This document shows, piece after piece, positions 13,978 to 22,469 of a stretch of 38,254 nt of DNA. The first letter of the stretch is position 1, and every line of letters begins with the position of its first letter. Below the pieces are notes generated by a model, which was given only the letters and a program-made list of their open reading frames with translations, was not told the DNA's origin and made no database searches. The stretch is taken from contig NZ_ARXV01000024.1 of the NCBI RefSeq assembly GCF_000756665.1, positions 1 to 38,254 on the forward strand, in the 5' to 3' direction. Position numbers and translations under genes: made by a program. This DNA is from Alcanivorax nanhaiticus (GTDB lineage: Bacteria > Pseudomonadota > Gammaproteobacteria > Pseudomonadales > Alcanivoracaceae).

Positions 13978-15876
13978 TTAGGCCGCAGTAGCAGTCAGAG
14001 ACCGCTCCATTAACTTAAACAGGGTTCTTTGCAGGTCAGCCGCATCATCAATCACGATGTTCGTAGGGAACAACGCAGACACGGCTGACGTTTCGATGCC
14101 GATGCCGACCATATCAATGTCGCTTCGGTCACAGAGGTCGATAACCGCCTTACAGGGAGCGACCCGACTGGGTTCTCCATCCGTCACGACGATCATCATT
14201 TTCCGCTCCTCACGAGTCTTGCTCAGCTCATAGGCTGCATACCAGACGGCTTCTGCCATCGGTGTGCTCCCACGAGGTCCGAGCATGAAACGACCCGATT
14301 GGTTGAGAACATTCTCTCCATGCTTCACGACACTGAAGACCGGCTGGCTTCGATTGCCCATGAAGAAGGTCACGGCAGGGTTAACACCAGGAATAGGCTC
14401 CAGCGCAAGCGCTAGTGCCAAGGCCGATTCACGCGCTACTTCATAGCGTGTTTTCGCCCCCTGTGCCTGGCTAACCTTGTTGCCCATTGACCCGCTCATG
14501 TCCACCAGGATATGCACCGCCGTATTAGGACGCTGCCTTTCCGTGGGTGTACGGAAAACGCGAGTATCCCCAGCAACCACGCGATAGAGGCTACGGGTAT
14601 CCAGACGTTTACCTGACCGCTTGTTTCGGCTACCAGAGCGCTGGCTGGCTTGCACCAAACCGTAGAGCTGGCTCCGAATCTTCGAGGTCGTGCTTTTCAC
14701 TGAATCAACCAGTTGACGGCCCTGCGGGTGCTTAGGCGAAGCCACAGCACTGCGAACCGTTTGATAGTGAGGGTCTCCCCCCTGGTCAGCGGTTTTCTCA
14801 AGTTCAGCTCTCAATGACTCGTGCGCGTCACCGAGCAAGTCATCACCTTGAGCATTCAGCACTTGTCGAATAACTTCAGCGGCATTTTTCTTCTCGTCAG
14901 AACCAGCGCCATTGCCAGATTGGCCCTGGCTGGAGTCAGACTTCTGCCCGTCACTATCACCGTTCGGCGATTGCGATGAGCCCTTGTCCGCCCCTTGCTG
15001 GTCCGACTGTCCTTTTGAGGACTGCCCCTTCTGATCATCTTTACCAGGTTCACCATTTTTACCGGTGTCACCTTTCTGGTCGTCCTGCGATTGGTCAGCG
15101 TTCTTCTGCTGACCTCCCTGGTCGCCCTTCTGGTTATCCTGGTTTTTCTGACCTTGGGAGTCATCATTCCCACCAGCCGACCCGTTTGGACTTTGCTGCT
15201 GTTGCTGGCTTTGCCCTTGGTCTGACTGCTGTTGTTGCTGTTGCTGCTGCTCTTCCTTCTGCTTTTCCTCTTCGAGCATCTTCATGATCTCTTCAGTGAG
15301 AGCTACCGCTTCAGCCGTTGACTTAGCGCCAACCGCTTTACGGAGCAAAGCATTGAGTCGAACAACAACTCCACGCGGGAATGCTTGTTCAAGCGCCACC
15401 TTGGCTGAATCCAAGTATGGCTGTAGGACCGATTGCCCTACCGCCTGCGATCGCAGCCAGTAAAGACAAAAGGCTTCGAGGATCGAGGCCGGATGATCAT
15501 CCTTCGTGACGTGCTGATAATGACCCGCTTGGGCCATGTACCGAGCAACTTCATTCAGGGTTTGAGCAGTGCCGGGGTAAATCTCGATCATTCCCCGCTC
15601 GATGCGACAATCCTCCAGGATGTTGGAAAGGTCGGCGTGAAGCCCCGGACGCCGCACCACCGAAAAATCGGTGAGGCGAACGTGAGCTGCTTCATGAGCG
15701 AGGTAACCCCAAACAGCGTCCATGTGCGGATAGCTGTCCGGGATATTGGGGACCACGATGGTTTGTCCATCGGTATAGGCGGTGTCGCCACCGATGGCTA
15801 CTTTCACACCGAACTTCTCACCATAGGCGGCGGCCACGATAGGAAGTGCGCTGTAGATGGTTTTGCGTTTTGACAT
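13978..15876 (-). CDS. cobT: CobT-like VWA-domain protein, 632 aa
   Basis: Three parts are visible. The N-terminal domain has a zincin-like HEAAH (61-65). A low-complexity linker rich in Gln, Ser, Asp, Gly and Lys covers about residues 205-330. The C-terminal von Willebrand factor A domain has a complete metal site: Asp459, Ser461 and Ser463 in DMSGS, Thr538 in GSTPM and Asp566 in TDGEPS. CobT normally works with the AAA+ ATPase CobS in cobaltochelatase, but no CobN lies here. On SXT and IncC elements cobS/cobT occur beside ssb-bet-exo, so a DNA-related role is likely. Start at 15876 follows AGGAGAAGAGAT. Confidence 0.85.
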   Translation of the reverse strand: MSKRKTIYSALPIVAAAYGEKFGVKVAIGGDTAYTDGQTIVVPNIPDSYPHMDAVWGYLAHEAAHVRLTDFSVVRRPGLHADLSNILEDCRIERGMIEIYPGTAQTLNEVARYMAQAGHYQHVTKDDHPASILEAFCLYWLRSQAVGQSVLQPYLDSAKVALEQAFPRGVVVRLNALLRKAVGAKSTAEAVALTEEIMKMLEEEKQKEEQQQQQQQQSDQGQSQQQQQSPNGSAGGNDDSQGQKNQDNQKGDQGGQQKNADQSQDDQKGDTGKNGEPGKDDQKGQSSKGQSDQQGADKGSSQSPNGDSDGQKSDSSQGQSGNGAGSDEKKNAAEVIRQVLNAQGDDLLGDAHESLRAELEKTADQGGDPHYQTVRSAVASPKHPQGRQLVDSVKSTTSKIRSQLYGLVQASQRSGSRNKRSGKRLDTRSLYRVVAGDTRVFRTPTERQRPNTAVHILVDMSGSMGNKVSQAQGAKTRYEVARESALALALALEPIPGVNPAVTFFMGNRSQPVFSVVKHGENVLNQSGRFMLGPRGSTPMAEAVWYAAYELSKTREERKMMIVVTDGEPSRVAPCKAVIDLCDRSDIDMVGIGIETSAVSALFPTNIVIDDAADLQRTLFKLMERSLTATAA

Positions 15877-15957
15877 ATCTCTTCTCCTGGTAGAGCTGGC
15901 GAAAAGACATGCCACCCCCAAGAGGGGTGGCTGCCCCTCCGGGGTTGGTTTGCCTGA
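15877..15957 (-). promoter_or_regulatory. Intergenic leader hairpins
   Basis: GCCACCCC-TCTT-GGGGGTGGC forms a strong inner stem; CTC-TACCAG-GAG near the start involves the ribosome binding site. Confidence 0.65.
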
Positions 15958-17292
15958 TTAGAAGAACGCATCCTCCGCGTCATCTTCAAATTCAGGCATG
16001 ACTACCGGTTGCGGATCCACATCGTCAGCTTGAGCCGATTCGTGAGCGTATTCCGGGTCTATTACGATTTCATAGTCAGTGACTACTTCTGGTTCATGGT
16101 TCGTTTCAGCTTCAGCCACAGGTTCTTCTGGGGCCTCCGCTTGAACCGGCGTTTCAGAAGCAGGTGCTTCTTCGTCACCGGCAAACTGCTGAAAGAAACG
16201 GTCCATATCAGCTTCAAGATCCTCCAGAGGAGGCTCTTCCGGAGCGGCTTCCTGTTGCGCTGTAGCCTCGTCGGCCACCTCGCTTTCAGTTTCGCCAAGC
16301 TCTCCGCGCTCTTCGGCTGTCAGCGGCTCGTAGGGCAAATCGCCACTATCACCACCTTTTACTTCAGATTGCGAAGCTGGTTCCTGCTTGCCTTGCGTCT
16401 CAGCACCCAATACACCTTCAGGGGTGACTGATTCGGTCATGCCAGCAAGTGTGACAGCACCGGTCGCGTACTCTTCGATACGCTGACGGTCACTCATAAT
16501 GAGCACTGCTGCCAGGACTTGATAGAAGAAAGGCGCTTGAATTACACGACCTTGAGCATGTTGCTCATATCCGCGCAGAGTCTCATCCAACAGGTTAACC
16601 AGTGGAATGAGAGAACCGTTCAAAAAGGACAGTCCATCTACTTTGTCACGGATATTCTTCAATGTGATGCGGGTTGTAACACCGCACGTTTCTCGACCCG
16701 AGAGGTTCTTCGAGAAGAACTTTTGGGCCTCTTCAGTAACTTCGTCCAAAAGGTCTCGACCCAGGCTTTCAACCTTACGATTAAGGCTCTTGGCTGTTGG
16801 GTCATTGTCACTGATTGGCTGGATCATGAAGACCTGGTACTCAAAACCAATCCGCTTCTCAACAGCAGTCCTTGGAAGGGCTCCTGCGCGAATGGCGGTT
16901 TCGTATTCAGGATTTTCGGTGATCCATTCTTCAACAGCAGCGTTGTAGCCGTTGATGAAGGTTTGTTTCAACGCTTCAAACTCTACGCTGACCGCATTGA
17001 GTTTGTCGCAGATTTCGTCTGCTTTGCTGGCAGGAACGGCAAAACCGTTCATGAACGGCATACCGTAGCTCAGCAACAGACGGCGGGTTTCTGTTTTCAG
17101 CCGGTTAAAGCCTTTCAGCTTGGCCGGGTCACAGATCTTCTTTGAACCTAATTGCGCAACCTTTTCTGGAGGGATTTCGCCACCCTCACCCAGCTTCAAA
17201 TCAGCGGGGCTAAGGCGGGTCTGTCCGCTCCAGATGTCAAAATCGACGTGGATTACACAAAGGCTTTCGAGGTGTTGAACAGTGTTGCTCAT
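15958..17292 (-). CDS. DUF3150-family protein with acidic tail, 444 aa
   Basis: The first 300 residues resemble the DUF3150 family found beside cobS/cobT on SXT/IncC-type elements; the function is unknown. The last 140 residues are a long acidic, Glu/Ala-rich and probably disordered region, ending in the acidic-aromatic tail FEDDAEDAFF. The start at 17292 (MSNTVQHLES) follows AAGGAGTGCATC. The frame remains open far upstream to 17541 only because it crosses the leader elements. It is the first gene of the unit with cobT. The tail resembles those of proteins in the ssb-bet-exo unit. Confidence 0.8.
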   Translation of the reverse strand: MSNTVQHLESLCVIHVDFDIWSGQTRLSPADLKLGEGGEIPPEKVAQLGSKKICDPAKLKGFNRLKTETRRLLLSYGMPFMNGFAVPASKADEICDKLNAVSVEFEALKQTFINGYNAAVEEWITENPEYETAIRAGALPRTAVEKRIGFEYQVFMIQPISDNDPTAKSLNRKVESLGRDLLDEVTEEAQKFFSKNLSGRETCGVTTRITLKNIRDKVDGLSFLNGSLIPLVNLLDETLRGYEQHAQGRVIQAPFFYQVLAAVLIMSDRQRIEEYATGAVTLAGMTESVTPEGVLGAETQGKQEPASQSEVKGGDSGDLPYEPLTAEERGELGETESEVADEATAQQEAAPEEPPLEDLEADMDRFFQQFAGDEEAPASETPVQAEAPEEPVAEAETNHEPEVVTDYEIVIDPEYAHESAQADDVDPQPVVMPEFEDDAEDAFF

Positions 17293-17360
17293 GATGCACT
17301 CCTTACGGATGTAGAGGGCGCACCAGTAGCCCCAGGGGCACGATGCGCCCCAATGGGGAT
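17293..17360 (-). repeat. Leader repeat, copy 3 of 3
   Basis: Identical over about 70 bp to 4439-4506, with the same hairpin and ribosome binding site. Confidence 0.85.
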
Positions 17361-17370
17361 GATTGAAATT

Positions 17371-17421
17371 TGCTGTTTGTTTGGGGAGGCCAGCTACCTC
17401 TTTCACTCTCGCGTGGAGAGC
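17371..17421 (-). ncRNA. Predicted pseudoknot leader RNA element, copy E
   Basis: CTCTC-CACGC-GAGAG, GAGG-TAGCTGG-CCTC and AAACAAACAGCA, as in copies C and G. Confidence 0.7.
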
Positions 17422-17485
17422 AAAACCTGTTTTCCAAGTTATTTGGCTCAAGCGTCCAAACGACTTGGGGAACAGGCTTGATTTG

Positions 17486-17537
17486 ATATTACCCCAGCCC
17501 CAAACGGGGTGCCACGCTGTAACCGCCCTTTTCGGGC
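17486..17537 (-). promoter_or_regulatory. Activator box and -10
   Basis: Perfect GCCC-N5-GGGC at 17525-17537; -10 TAATAT at 17491-17486, 33 bp downstream. Drives the DUF3150-cobT unit. Confidence 0.65.
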
Positions 17538-17542
17538 GCAAA

Positions 17543-17570
17543 GTAGAAATCCCGCCCCGAAGGGCAGGAT
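17543..17570 (-). terminator. Probable terminator
   Basis: ATCCTGCCC-TTCG-GGGCGGGAT (minus sense) with a stable tetraloop, then TTTCTACTTT. It follows the stop of the PP-loop gene at 17578. Confidence 0.6.
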
Positions 17571-17577
17571 TGGTGGG

Positions 17578-18705
17578 TCAGCTTGCCCCAGCCGACAAAC
17601 CGCTATACGCGCCAGCAGGCAGTATCCACGGTTGGTTCTCTGGAACAAAGATTGGCAGCTCGTACTCATTGCGACTTGCCTGGCGAAGCGCCAGCTCATC
17701 ATCAATGTCCAAGGGCTCTGCCATTGCAGCTCTCTCGATGACGGTTTTGCCGTTCCGACTGATTGCGGTCCCGAACTCCTCCTCGTACTGAGAAATCGCT
17801 TGGGCTCGCTCCGGCCAGTAATGCGCTATGGTTGCCCATATCCGATCACCGTTGAAGATGCAGGTCTGGCAACTGGACCGCCCCCACCCGAGCCGGTATG
17901 GCACTGGTGGATTGATACGCCAGTCACAGAGCATCTGCCATACTTCCTCTTCGCTTAGGTGCAGCACCGGCCTCCAGGCATCAACATGACGCGGCTTCAG
18001 CGGCTTCGCGCTTTTGCGAACAGTATCAGTTGAATGTGGCTCCAACTGGTTGTACTTGGCCCGATTGCTTGATTCCTCGCGGCGCTCGCCCGTCACGAAC
18101 AACACCTTTTTGTCGATGAATCGTTCCTGGCAAGTTACCGCCCTGCGGCCTACATCTATCTTCAGCGCACTGGAACACCAGCGCGTTTGAAGGCTTGCAG
18201 CCTGCTGCGGGAATTTACGTCGAGTAGCCTCCTTTGCTGCTTCGCGGGTCAACTCAACAATGCCATCTGGAGTACCAACCATGTGTGAATGGCTTCGGGA
18301 GTTGTGCTTGAGCATCTCTCCCTTAAAGCCATGCTTCAGCCATGAGAAGTACAGGGGCATATTCAGCGATTCCGCCAGCTTTACGCAGTAGTCATCAATG
18401 AACGGCCAATCCATGAAGCTCTCGGCGGCCTCCTGCCCATCTACCAAGTGGTGCCACAGCTCTATCCGGGAAGCCGGAAAACCTCGGTCCAAAAGGTATT
18501 TGAGCGCCGCCAGCGAGTCTTTGCCACCGGACATGCAAACTACAGCGATGTCATAGTCAAGCTCGATGTCGGGAGCATCGAAAAACACACCCGGCATTGC
18601 TGGCTGACGCGCAATGATGTCTTTCGGTTCAAGACCAAATAGGTTCATTTGTGCGTCAGGTATTATCACGCGGTCATCGTATGTATCTGACAGTGCGTTG
18701 TTCAT
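17578..18705 (-). CDS. PAPS reductase-like PP-loop protein, 375 aa
   Basis: Member of the phosphoadenosine-phosphosulfate reductase / PP-loop ATP pyrophosphatase group. The nucleotide loop SGGKDS is at 59-64. Downstream are WCSSALKID, VTGERREES and a C-terminal CQTC (in SSCQTCIFNGD), typical of phage- and plasmid-borne relatives. It is longer than a metabolic CysH, and no sulfur-assimilation genes lie nearby. No DndA/DndB-type genes were seen, so a DNA phosphorothioation role has no support here. It forms a one-gene unit with its own pseudoknot leader (18870-18919). Start at 18705 follows GGAGGCAACCT. Confidence 0.8.
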   Translation of the reverse strand: MNNALSDTYDDRVIIPDAQMNLFGLEPKDIIARQPAMPGVFFDAPDIELDYDIAVVCMSGGKDSLAALKYLLDRGFPASRIELWHHLVDGQEAAESFMDWPFIDDYCVKLAESLNMPLYFSWLKHGFKGEMLKHNSRSHSHMVGTPDGIVELTREAAKEATRRKFPQQAASLQTRWCSSALKIDVGRRAVTCQERFIDKKVLFVTGERREESSNRAKYNQLEPHSTDTVRKSAKPLKPRHVDAWRPVLHLSEEEVWQMLCDWRINPPVPYRLGWGRSSCQTCIFNGDRIWATIAHYWPERAQAISQYEEEFGTAISRNGKTVIERAAMAEPLDIDDELALRQASRNEYELPIFVPENQPWILPAGAYSGLSAGAS

Positions 18706-18869
18706 AGGTTGCCTCCATGAGTAAGGTCCACCAGCACCCGACAGGGGCCAATGGACTTGCTTTAAATTCTCCCGAGGGAGTTATCAGTTAAAGGACTCTC
18801 CCCTGCCGGGGAAAGCGTTGCACTAAGATGGGTTCCCTGCGCCGGACAGACGCCTGGATATGTGGGATA
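18706..18869 (-). promoter_or_regulatory. 5' leader of the PP-loop gene
   Basis: GTCCA pairs with TGGAC around CCCCTGTCGGG. The remainder contains a second GC-rich arm pair (CTCCCCTGCCGGGGAAAG region, 18797-18815). Confidence 0.55.
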
Positions 18870-18919
18870 TGCTGTTTGTTTGAAGAGGCCAGCTACCTCA
18901 TTTCACTCTCATTGAGAGT
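18870..18919 (-). ncRNA. Predicted pseudoknot leader RNA element, copy F
   Basis: CTCTC-AAT-GAGAG, GAGG-TAGCTGG-CCTC, AAACAAACAGCA. No activator box found upstream. Confidence 0.7.
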
Positions 18920-18963
18920 AAAACCGCCTTTCCGGCATAGACTCGCTGGGGAATCTAAGCGGG

Positions 18964-18983
18964 AAAGGGGGCGTTACGCCCCC
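18964..18983 (-). terminator. Probable terminator
   Basis: GGGGGCG-TTA-CGCCCCC directly after the exo stop; only TTTCCC follows on the minus strand. Confidence 0.5.
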
Positions 18984-18997
18984 AGACCAGTCGCCCC

Positions 18998-20008
18998 CTA
19001 AAAATAAGAGGATTCGACTTCTTCCGGCATGTAGTCGAGCGGTGCAAGCACCTCCTCGTCCACAATGTACCGTGGCTTGACAGAATCGGTCACCGTGACA
19101 CGGCACCGTTCTCCAGCTTCGTCTCTGTACTTGTCGATGTCGTCAGGCTTAACACCGGACGCCTTCTCTTCAAGCAGCTTCTTGTAATTCACCCGTCCAG
19201 CCACTTTGTAGCGAGTTACCATCACACCGCCGTAGTCAGCGTGAAAGTATTCGCCCATCAGAGACTTCATATCGTCCAGCAAAGGTTTTTGCTTATCCTG
19301 AAGCTCACTCAGTCGCTGTTTAAGCTCCTGAATCTCAGCATCATAGATTCGGTATTCCTCTGCTGCACTGATCCATCGCTCGGCCTGCTTCCCGTGAGGG
19401 ATATACAAATCGCGCTCAGGATCTTTTTCGGGTTCCTTACGTTCCAGCACTTGCTGCCAGAACTCCTTGGCTTGCGCCAGCAGTTCATTGAGCATGGCTT
19501 CATCGCGAGTAATCACAAACTCTCGGAGTTCACCTTCGTACCAGAACACCAACCAGCCCTTGTCCGCGCCAGTAACCAGCAATTGATGCTGGACCTGTGC
19601 ATAGTAGAGCTGATATGGCTTGCTGTTGACGCCGTTCGCGCAAACGTCCTTCCAGACGCTCTCGCTTGGGCACTTCAGCTCGGCAGGCTCCCCATCTCCA
19701 GTTAAACCATCCAAAGAGGCTCGCAGGAGAGGGTTCTGTGCAGATTCAACGCAGACAGGAAGAAGCAAATCGTTGTGCTTCGCTTCAAATGCCTGGCGGG
19801 CCTTATCTTCGTTCTCAACCCCTCGACGAACGAGAGGATTCAAACTTAGATCGACCTCACGGGCATAGCCCGTTTTCTCTGCCCAGAGTCGCCACCGAGT
19901 TTTATACGGTGACCGGTTAAGCAGAATGGTCGCGTCAGTGGCAGTTATGCCGCCTTTACGCCATTCCAACCAATCATCGTCTCGTTGGGACAAATTGATG
20001 ATTTTCAT
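18998..20008 (-). CDS. exo: YqaJ-family alkaline exonuclease (SXT Exo-like), 336 aa
   Basis: Predicted 5'-3' double-strand DNA exonuclease that makes 3' overhangs for the annealing protein Bet. Family residues are visible: Glu in RRGVENE (about 61-67), Asp100 in LRASLDGL and the E-x-K pair Glu110/Lys112 in AELKCP, then a Gln-rich YYAQVQHQLLVTG. A coiled-coil-like region (about 215-250) follows the nuclease core. The protein ends in an acidic-aromatic tail EEVESSYF. It follows bet in the same unit, as in SXT and IncC. Start at 20008 lies inside a strong hairpin leader with GGAGAGATCC. Confidence 0.9.
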   Translation of the reverse strand: MKIINLSQRDDDWLEWRKGGITATDATILLNRSPYKTRWRLWAEKTGYAREVDLSLNPLVRRGVENEDKARQAFEAKHNDLLLPVCVESAQNPLLRASLDGLTGDGEPAELKCPSESVWKDVCANGVNSKPYQLYYAQVQHQLLVTGADKGWLVFWYEGELREFVITRDEAMLNELLAQAKEFWQQVLERKEPEKDPERDLYIPHGKQAERWISAAEEYRIYDAEIQELKQRLSELQDKQKPLLDDMKSLMGEYFHADYGGVMVTRYKVAGRVNYKKLLEEKASGVKPDDIDKYRDEAGERCRVTVTDSVKPRYIVDEEVLAPLDYMPEEVESSYF

Positions 20009-20078
20009 GGATCTCTCCTTTGATTAAAGGGAGATCCCCCCTGACAGGGGGGAGACTCCCTCCCTTCAGGGGGATGGT
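20009..20078 (-). promoter_or_regulatory. Intergenic leader with strong RBS-sequestering hairpin
   Basis: GGATCTC (20009-20015) and GAGATCC (20031-20037), extended inward by CTTT/AAAG, enclose the ribosome binding site GGAGAG. A separate CTCCC/GGGAG two-tier hairpin lies before it. Confidence 0.75.
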
Positions 20079-21062
20079 TTACTGCTCTTCAGGCCCTCCC
20101 TGACCAAAGAAGTCATCTTCTTCGGGAAGTGGCGGCTCTTCAGAACCAGACTGGCGGCCTTCAGCCGGGATGTAGGTAGCGTTACCCTCACCTTCAGCTT
20201 CTTGCTCACCATAGTTGGTGTTGAGTGGCTCCATTGCATCCAGCTCTCTGTCACGGAGGAACTGGGTAGCGTATTCCAACTCTGCACCTTGGAAACGCTC
20301 ACCGGCATACTGGTGTGCTGCACTCCAAGCATTTTGCTTAACAGCGCGGTTTGCCAGTTGCTGCAAAATCGGATCCATTTTCTTGTGGTCGATTTGCAGC
20401 GGCTGTCGTGAGGCGTCCTGAGTCATGTGAGGTAGGTTGGCAACAGCCGGGTTAATGGCCGACGCCTGTTCCATCTCACGCATACGTTCCGCTTCATCCT
20501 GGTCGTAAATTCCCACGAAGCCGAAGGCTACGCGAGAACACTGGATGAGCGACTTGTGACGAAGCTGACGCTTGGTGTGAGTCTGCCAGGGGCCATCAAC
20601 GGTATAAGCACCGTTGCGACCTTGGCCCTGGAAAGGCTCGCGGTACACTTCATCCAGGAACTCCCTGATCTTGATTGGCCGCGTCCGGTCTTTCCGGTAC
20701 ATCACGGTCTCAATCCACTCAGGGCATTCCACTTTGGCACCCGGCATTTTGACCATCTTGTCCGCGTACACGAACTCGACGCCATCATACTGAGAGTGCT
20801 CATTGATGATGCGACTCCACCCATCAACCCCAACTACAGGGATGATGCCGTTGTTTTTATCAGGAAACGCATAGATTTCCCGAGTAAACGGATTCAGCTT
20901 GTACTGTTCAGCCACAATCAACAGAGTCATCATCTGCTCGTTGGTTGGGGCGCTGCCGTCTCGCTGCTTGAACGCGGTAGCCTTCAAAGTTTCATAGAAC
21001 TTGTTGCTGTCCACGCCATAGCGGCTGGCGATACGGGTCACGAGGGATTTGCTATCGGACAT
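20079..21062 (-). CDS. bet: Bet-type single-strand annealing protein, 327 aa
   Basis: Recombinase of the Red-beta/RecT group (phage recombination protein Bet). The N-terminal 190 residues carry the core, including NPFTREIYAFPDK, PVVGVDGWSRIIN and the later region with QLRHKSLIQCSRVAFGF. The C-terminal part is polar and acidic with PEEDDFFGQGG near the end. It pairs with the exonuclease downstream and SSB upstream to promote strand annealing, which in SXT-type elements helps make hybrid elements. Start at 21062 follows AGGAGAAACACC. Confidence 0.92.
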   Translation of the reverse strand: MSDSKSLVTRIASRYGVDSNKFYETLKATAFKQRDGSAPTNEQMMTLLIVAEQYKLNPFTREIYAFPDKNNGIIPVVGVDGWSRIINEHSQYDGVEFVYADKMVKMPGAKVECPEWIETVMYRKDRTRPIKIREFLDEVYREPFQGQGRNGAYTVDGPWQTHTKRQLRHKSLIQCSRVAFGFVGIYDQDEAERMREMEQASAINPAVANLPHMTQDASRQPLQIDHKKMDPILQQLANRAVKQNAWSAAHQYAGERFQGAELEYATQFLRDRELDAMEPLNTNYGEQEAEGEGNATYIPAEGRQSGSEEPPLPEEDDFFGQGGPEEQ

Positions 21063-21211
21063 GGTGTTTCTCCTGTTCTTATCAGAGAACTGATCGAATT
21101 AGGGACACCATGACCCCCAGGGGGCAGGTGCCCCCGTTTGGGGTTAGATAGAAAAGATGTCAGGGCTCACAAAGAACCCCGGCATTGATTGCGTTGCAGT
21201 AGTGCGTAGAC
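21063..21211 (-). promoter_or_regulatory. Intergenic leader between ssb and bet
   Basis: About 60 bp with no recognisable content, then a GGGGGCACC/GGTGTCCC two-tier hairpin, then GTTCT/AGAAC abutting the ribosome binding site. Confidence 0.6.
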
Positions 21212-21751
21212 TTAACCCCCTTCCAGCGGATGAAGCCGCATGAAGGGAATATCATCATCCCAGCCGGGAGCACCGGGGCCACCAGCGCCAGCAGATGCTG
21301 GTACTGGGTCAGGTTGCCGAGCCGGAGCCCGAGCAGGAGCCTGATGCCCACCCTGCTGATTTGTACCGCCAGAACGATTCTGCCCCTGCGGAGCCGACCC
21401 TTGGTCACTTCGCTCACTGCGGTCGAGAATTTGCATCTCTTTGCAGTGGACTTCCGTGACCCAGCGGTCAATACCATCTTGGCCTGTCCATTTCCGGGTG
21501 CGGTTGCTCCCTTCCAGGTAGACTTGCGACCCCTTTTTCAAGCGGTCACGAGCCCGTTCGGCCAAATGCTTTTTCACTACCACACGATGCCATTCAGTGT
21601 GCTCTTGCCACTCACCTGTTTCTCGGTCCTTCCAGCTATTGCTGGTTGCGATACTTAGATTTGCGACTGCATCACCGCTCGGCATGTAGCGGACTTCAGG
21701 GTCAGCGCCGAGGTTACCCAGCAGCGTGACTTTGTTAACACCTTGAGACAT
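21212..21751 (-). CDS. ssb: Single-stranded DNA-binding protein, 179 aa
   Basis: OB-fold domain in residues 1-110 (NKVTLLGNLGADPEVRYMPS, then WHRVVVKKHLAERA and GSQVYLEG). A Gly/Gln/Pro/Ala-rich linker follows, and the acidic tip DDDIPF is at 165-170. Unusually the tip is not terminal: nine more residues (MRLHPLEGG) follow. In standard SSBs DDDIPF ends the chain and docks partner proteins. It probably coats single strands during transfer and Bet annealing. Start at 21751 follows TGGAGGTTTTT. Confidence 0.93.
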   Translation of the reverse strand: MSQGVNKVTLLGNLGADPEVRYMPSGDAVANLSIATSNSWKDRETGEWQEHTEWHRVVVKKHLAERARDRLKKGSQVYLEGSNRTRKWTGQDGIDRWVTEVHCKEMQILDRSERSDQGSAPQGQNRSGGTNQQGGHQAPARAPARQPDPVPASAGAGGPGAPGWDDDIPFMRLHPLEGG

Positions 21752-21808
21752 AAAAACCTCCAGTAGAGGAAGAGACTGCCCTGCGGGCGACCTCTCCCCT
21801 TGCTTTGT
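21752..21808 (-). promoter_or_regulatory. Intergenic leader of ssb
   Basis: CCTC-TACT-GGAGG holds the ribosome binding site in the second arm; the large GC-rich hairpin is shorter here than before other genes. Confidence 0.6.
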
Positions 21809-22459
21809 TTAGAAGAAACAATCCTCGATGTCGGACTCGATCTCAGACCAATTAACTTGTTCGGTCGCAAGACCGAGCTTTACGGCGTCGCTACGAACAG
21901 CGTCATAGTCGAACCCCATCCGCTCGATGATGTTTTCCAGTGAATTGAAATTGGAATAGCTGATGGTGTTGCCTTGCTCATCGCAAAGCGTCACCAACGG
22001 CTCAGAAGCAGCCTCCCACTCTTGCTGAAACCGCTCTTGCAAGCAGATCAGCATGAGTAGTGGCTTGTGCCCATGCGTATGAGAGATTTCTCCCGCACCC
22101 TCCAGCGTATGAGGATGCAGGGTATTCTCCCCGTGCGTAGGGCATACTTTCAGTTCAAATCCGCCAGCCTCAGCCATTAACACGCTGGGCATGAGCCGGT
22201 CGGAGTTATCTTGCATTTCAACCTCGAACCCCAGGGCCTCGCGATTCTTCACAAATACACCCGTGATGAACCCAAGAAGGAGTCGTTTGACCCCTTCTTG
22301 TTGCAAGGTCGTGGGAGGCGAAATGAGCCAATTTACCGCACCAAAGGTGCGTTCTTCCGCGTCAGAATCAGACCCGACTGCGTTTACCAATGCCTCGTCC
22401 AGACGTTCTGGCTGAAGTGTTGGATCGAGCTGTTCTGACACTGCAAAGTTGTCAGCCAT
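21809..22459 (-). CDS. Hypothetical protein with SSB-like acidic tail, 216 aa
   Basis: Not recognised as a named family. Begins MADNFAVSEQLDPT; a soluble, probably alpha/beta protein with a His-rich region (THGENTLHPHTLEGAG, about 120-135). It ends SDIEDCFF, an acidic-aromatic tail like those of exo and the DUF3150 protein. The start at 22459 follows AAGGAGAGCGAT, ten bases after the cobS stop, so it is translated tightly with cobS. The position between cobS and ssb suggests a role in DNA handling; inference only. Confidence 0.75.
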   Translation of the reverse strand: MADNFAVSEQLDPTLQPERLDEALVNAVGSDSDAEERTFGAVNWLISPPTTLQQEGVKRLLLGFITGVFVKNREALGFEVEMQDNSDRLMPSVLMAEAGGFELKVCPTHGENTLHPHTLEGAGEISHTHGHKPLLMLICLQERFQQEWEAASEPLVTLCDEQGNTISYSNFNSLENIIERMGFDYDAVRSDAVKLGLATEQVNWSEIESDIEDCFF

Positions 22460-22469
22460 ATCGCTCTCC

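Noticed and set aside
13711..14013. Plus-strand frame of 100 aa
   Set aside because: Opposite the end of cobT and the 13907 frame, with no ribosome binding site and low-quality composition.
17292..17541. N-terminal extension of the DUF3150 protein (and similarly 11704-11818 and 31267-31363)
   Set aside because: The extra codons come from leader elements or from the gene upstream; good ribosome binding sites support the shorter starts.
17578..18705. DndC-type DNA phosphorothioation system
   Set aside because: Only a PP-loop protein is present; no DndA, DndB, DndD or DndE-like genes were seen.
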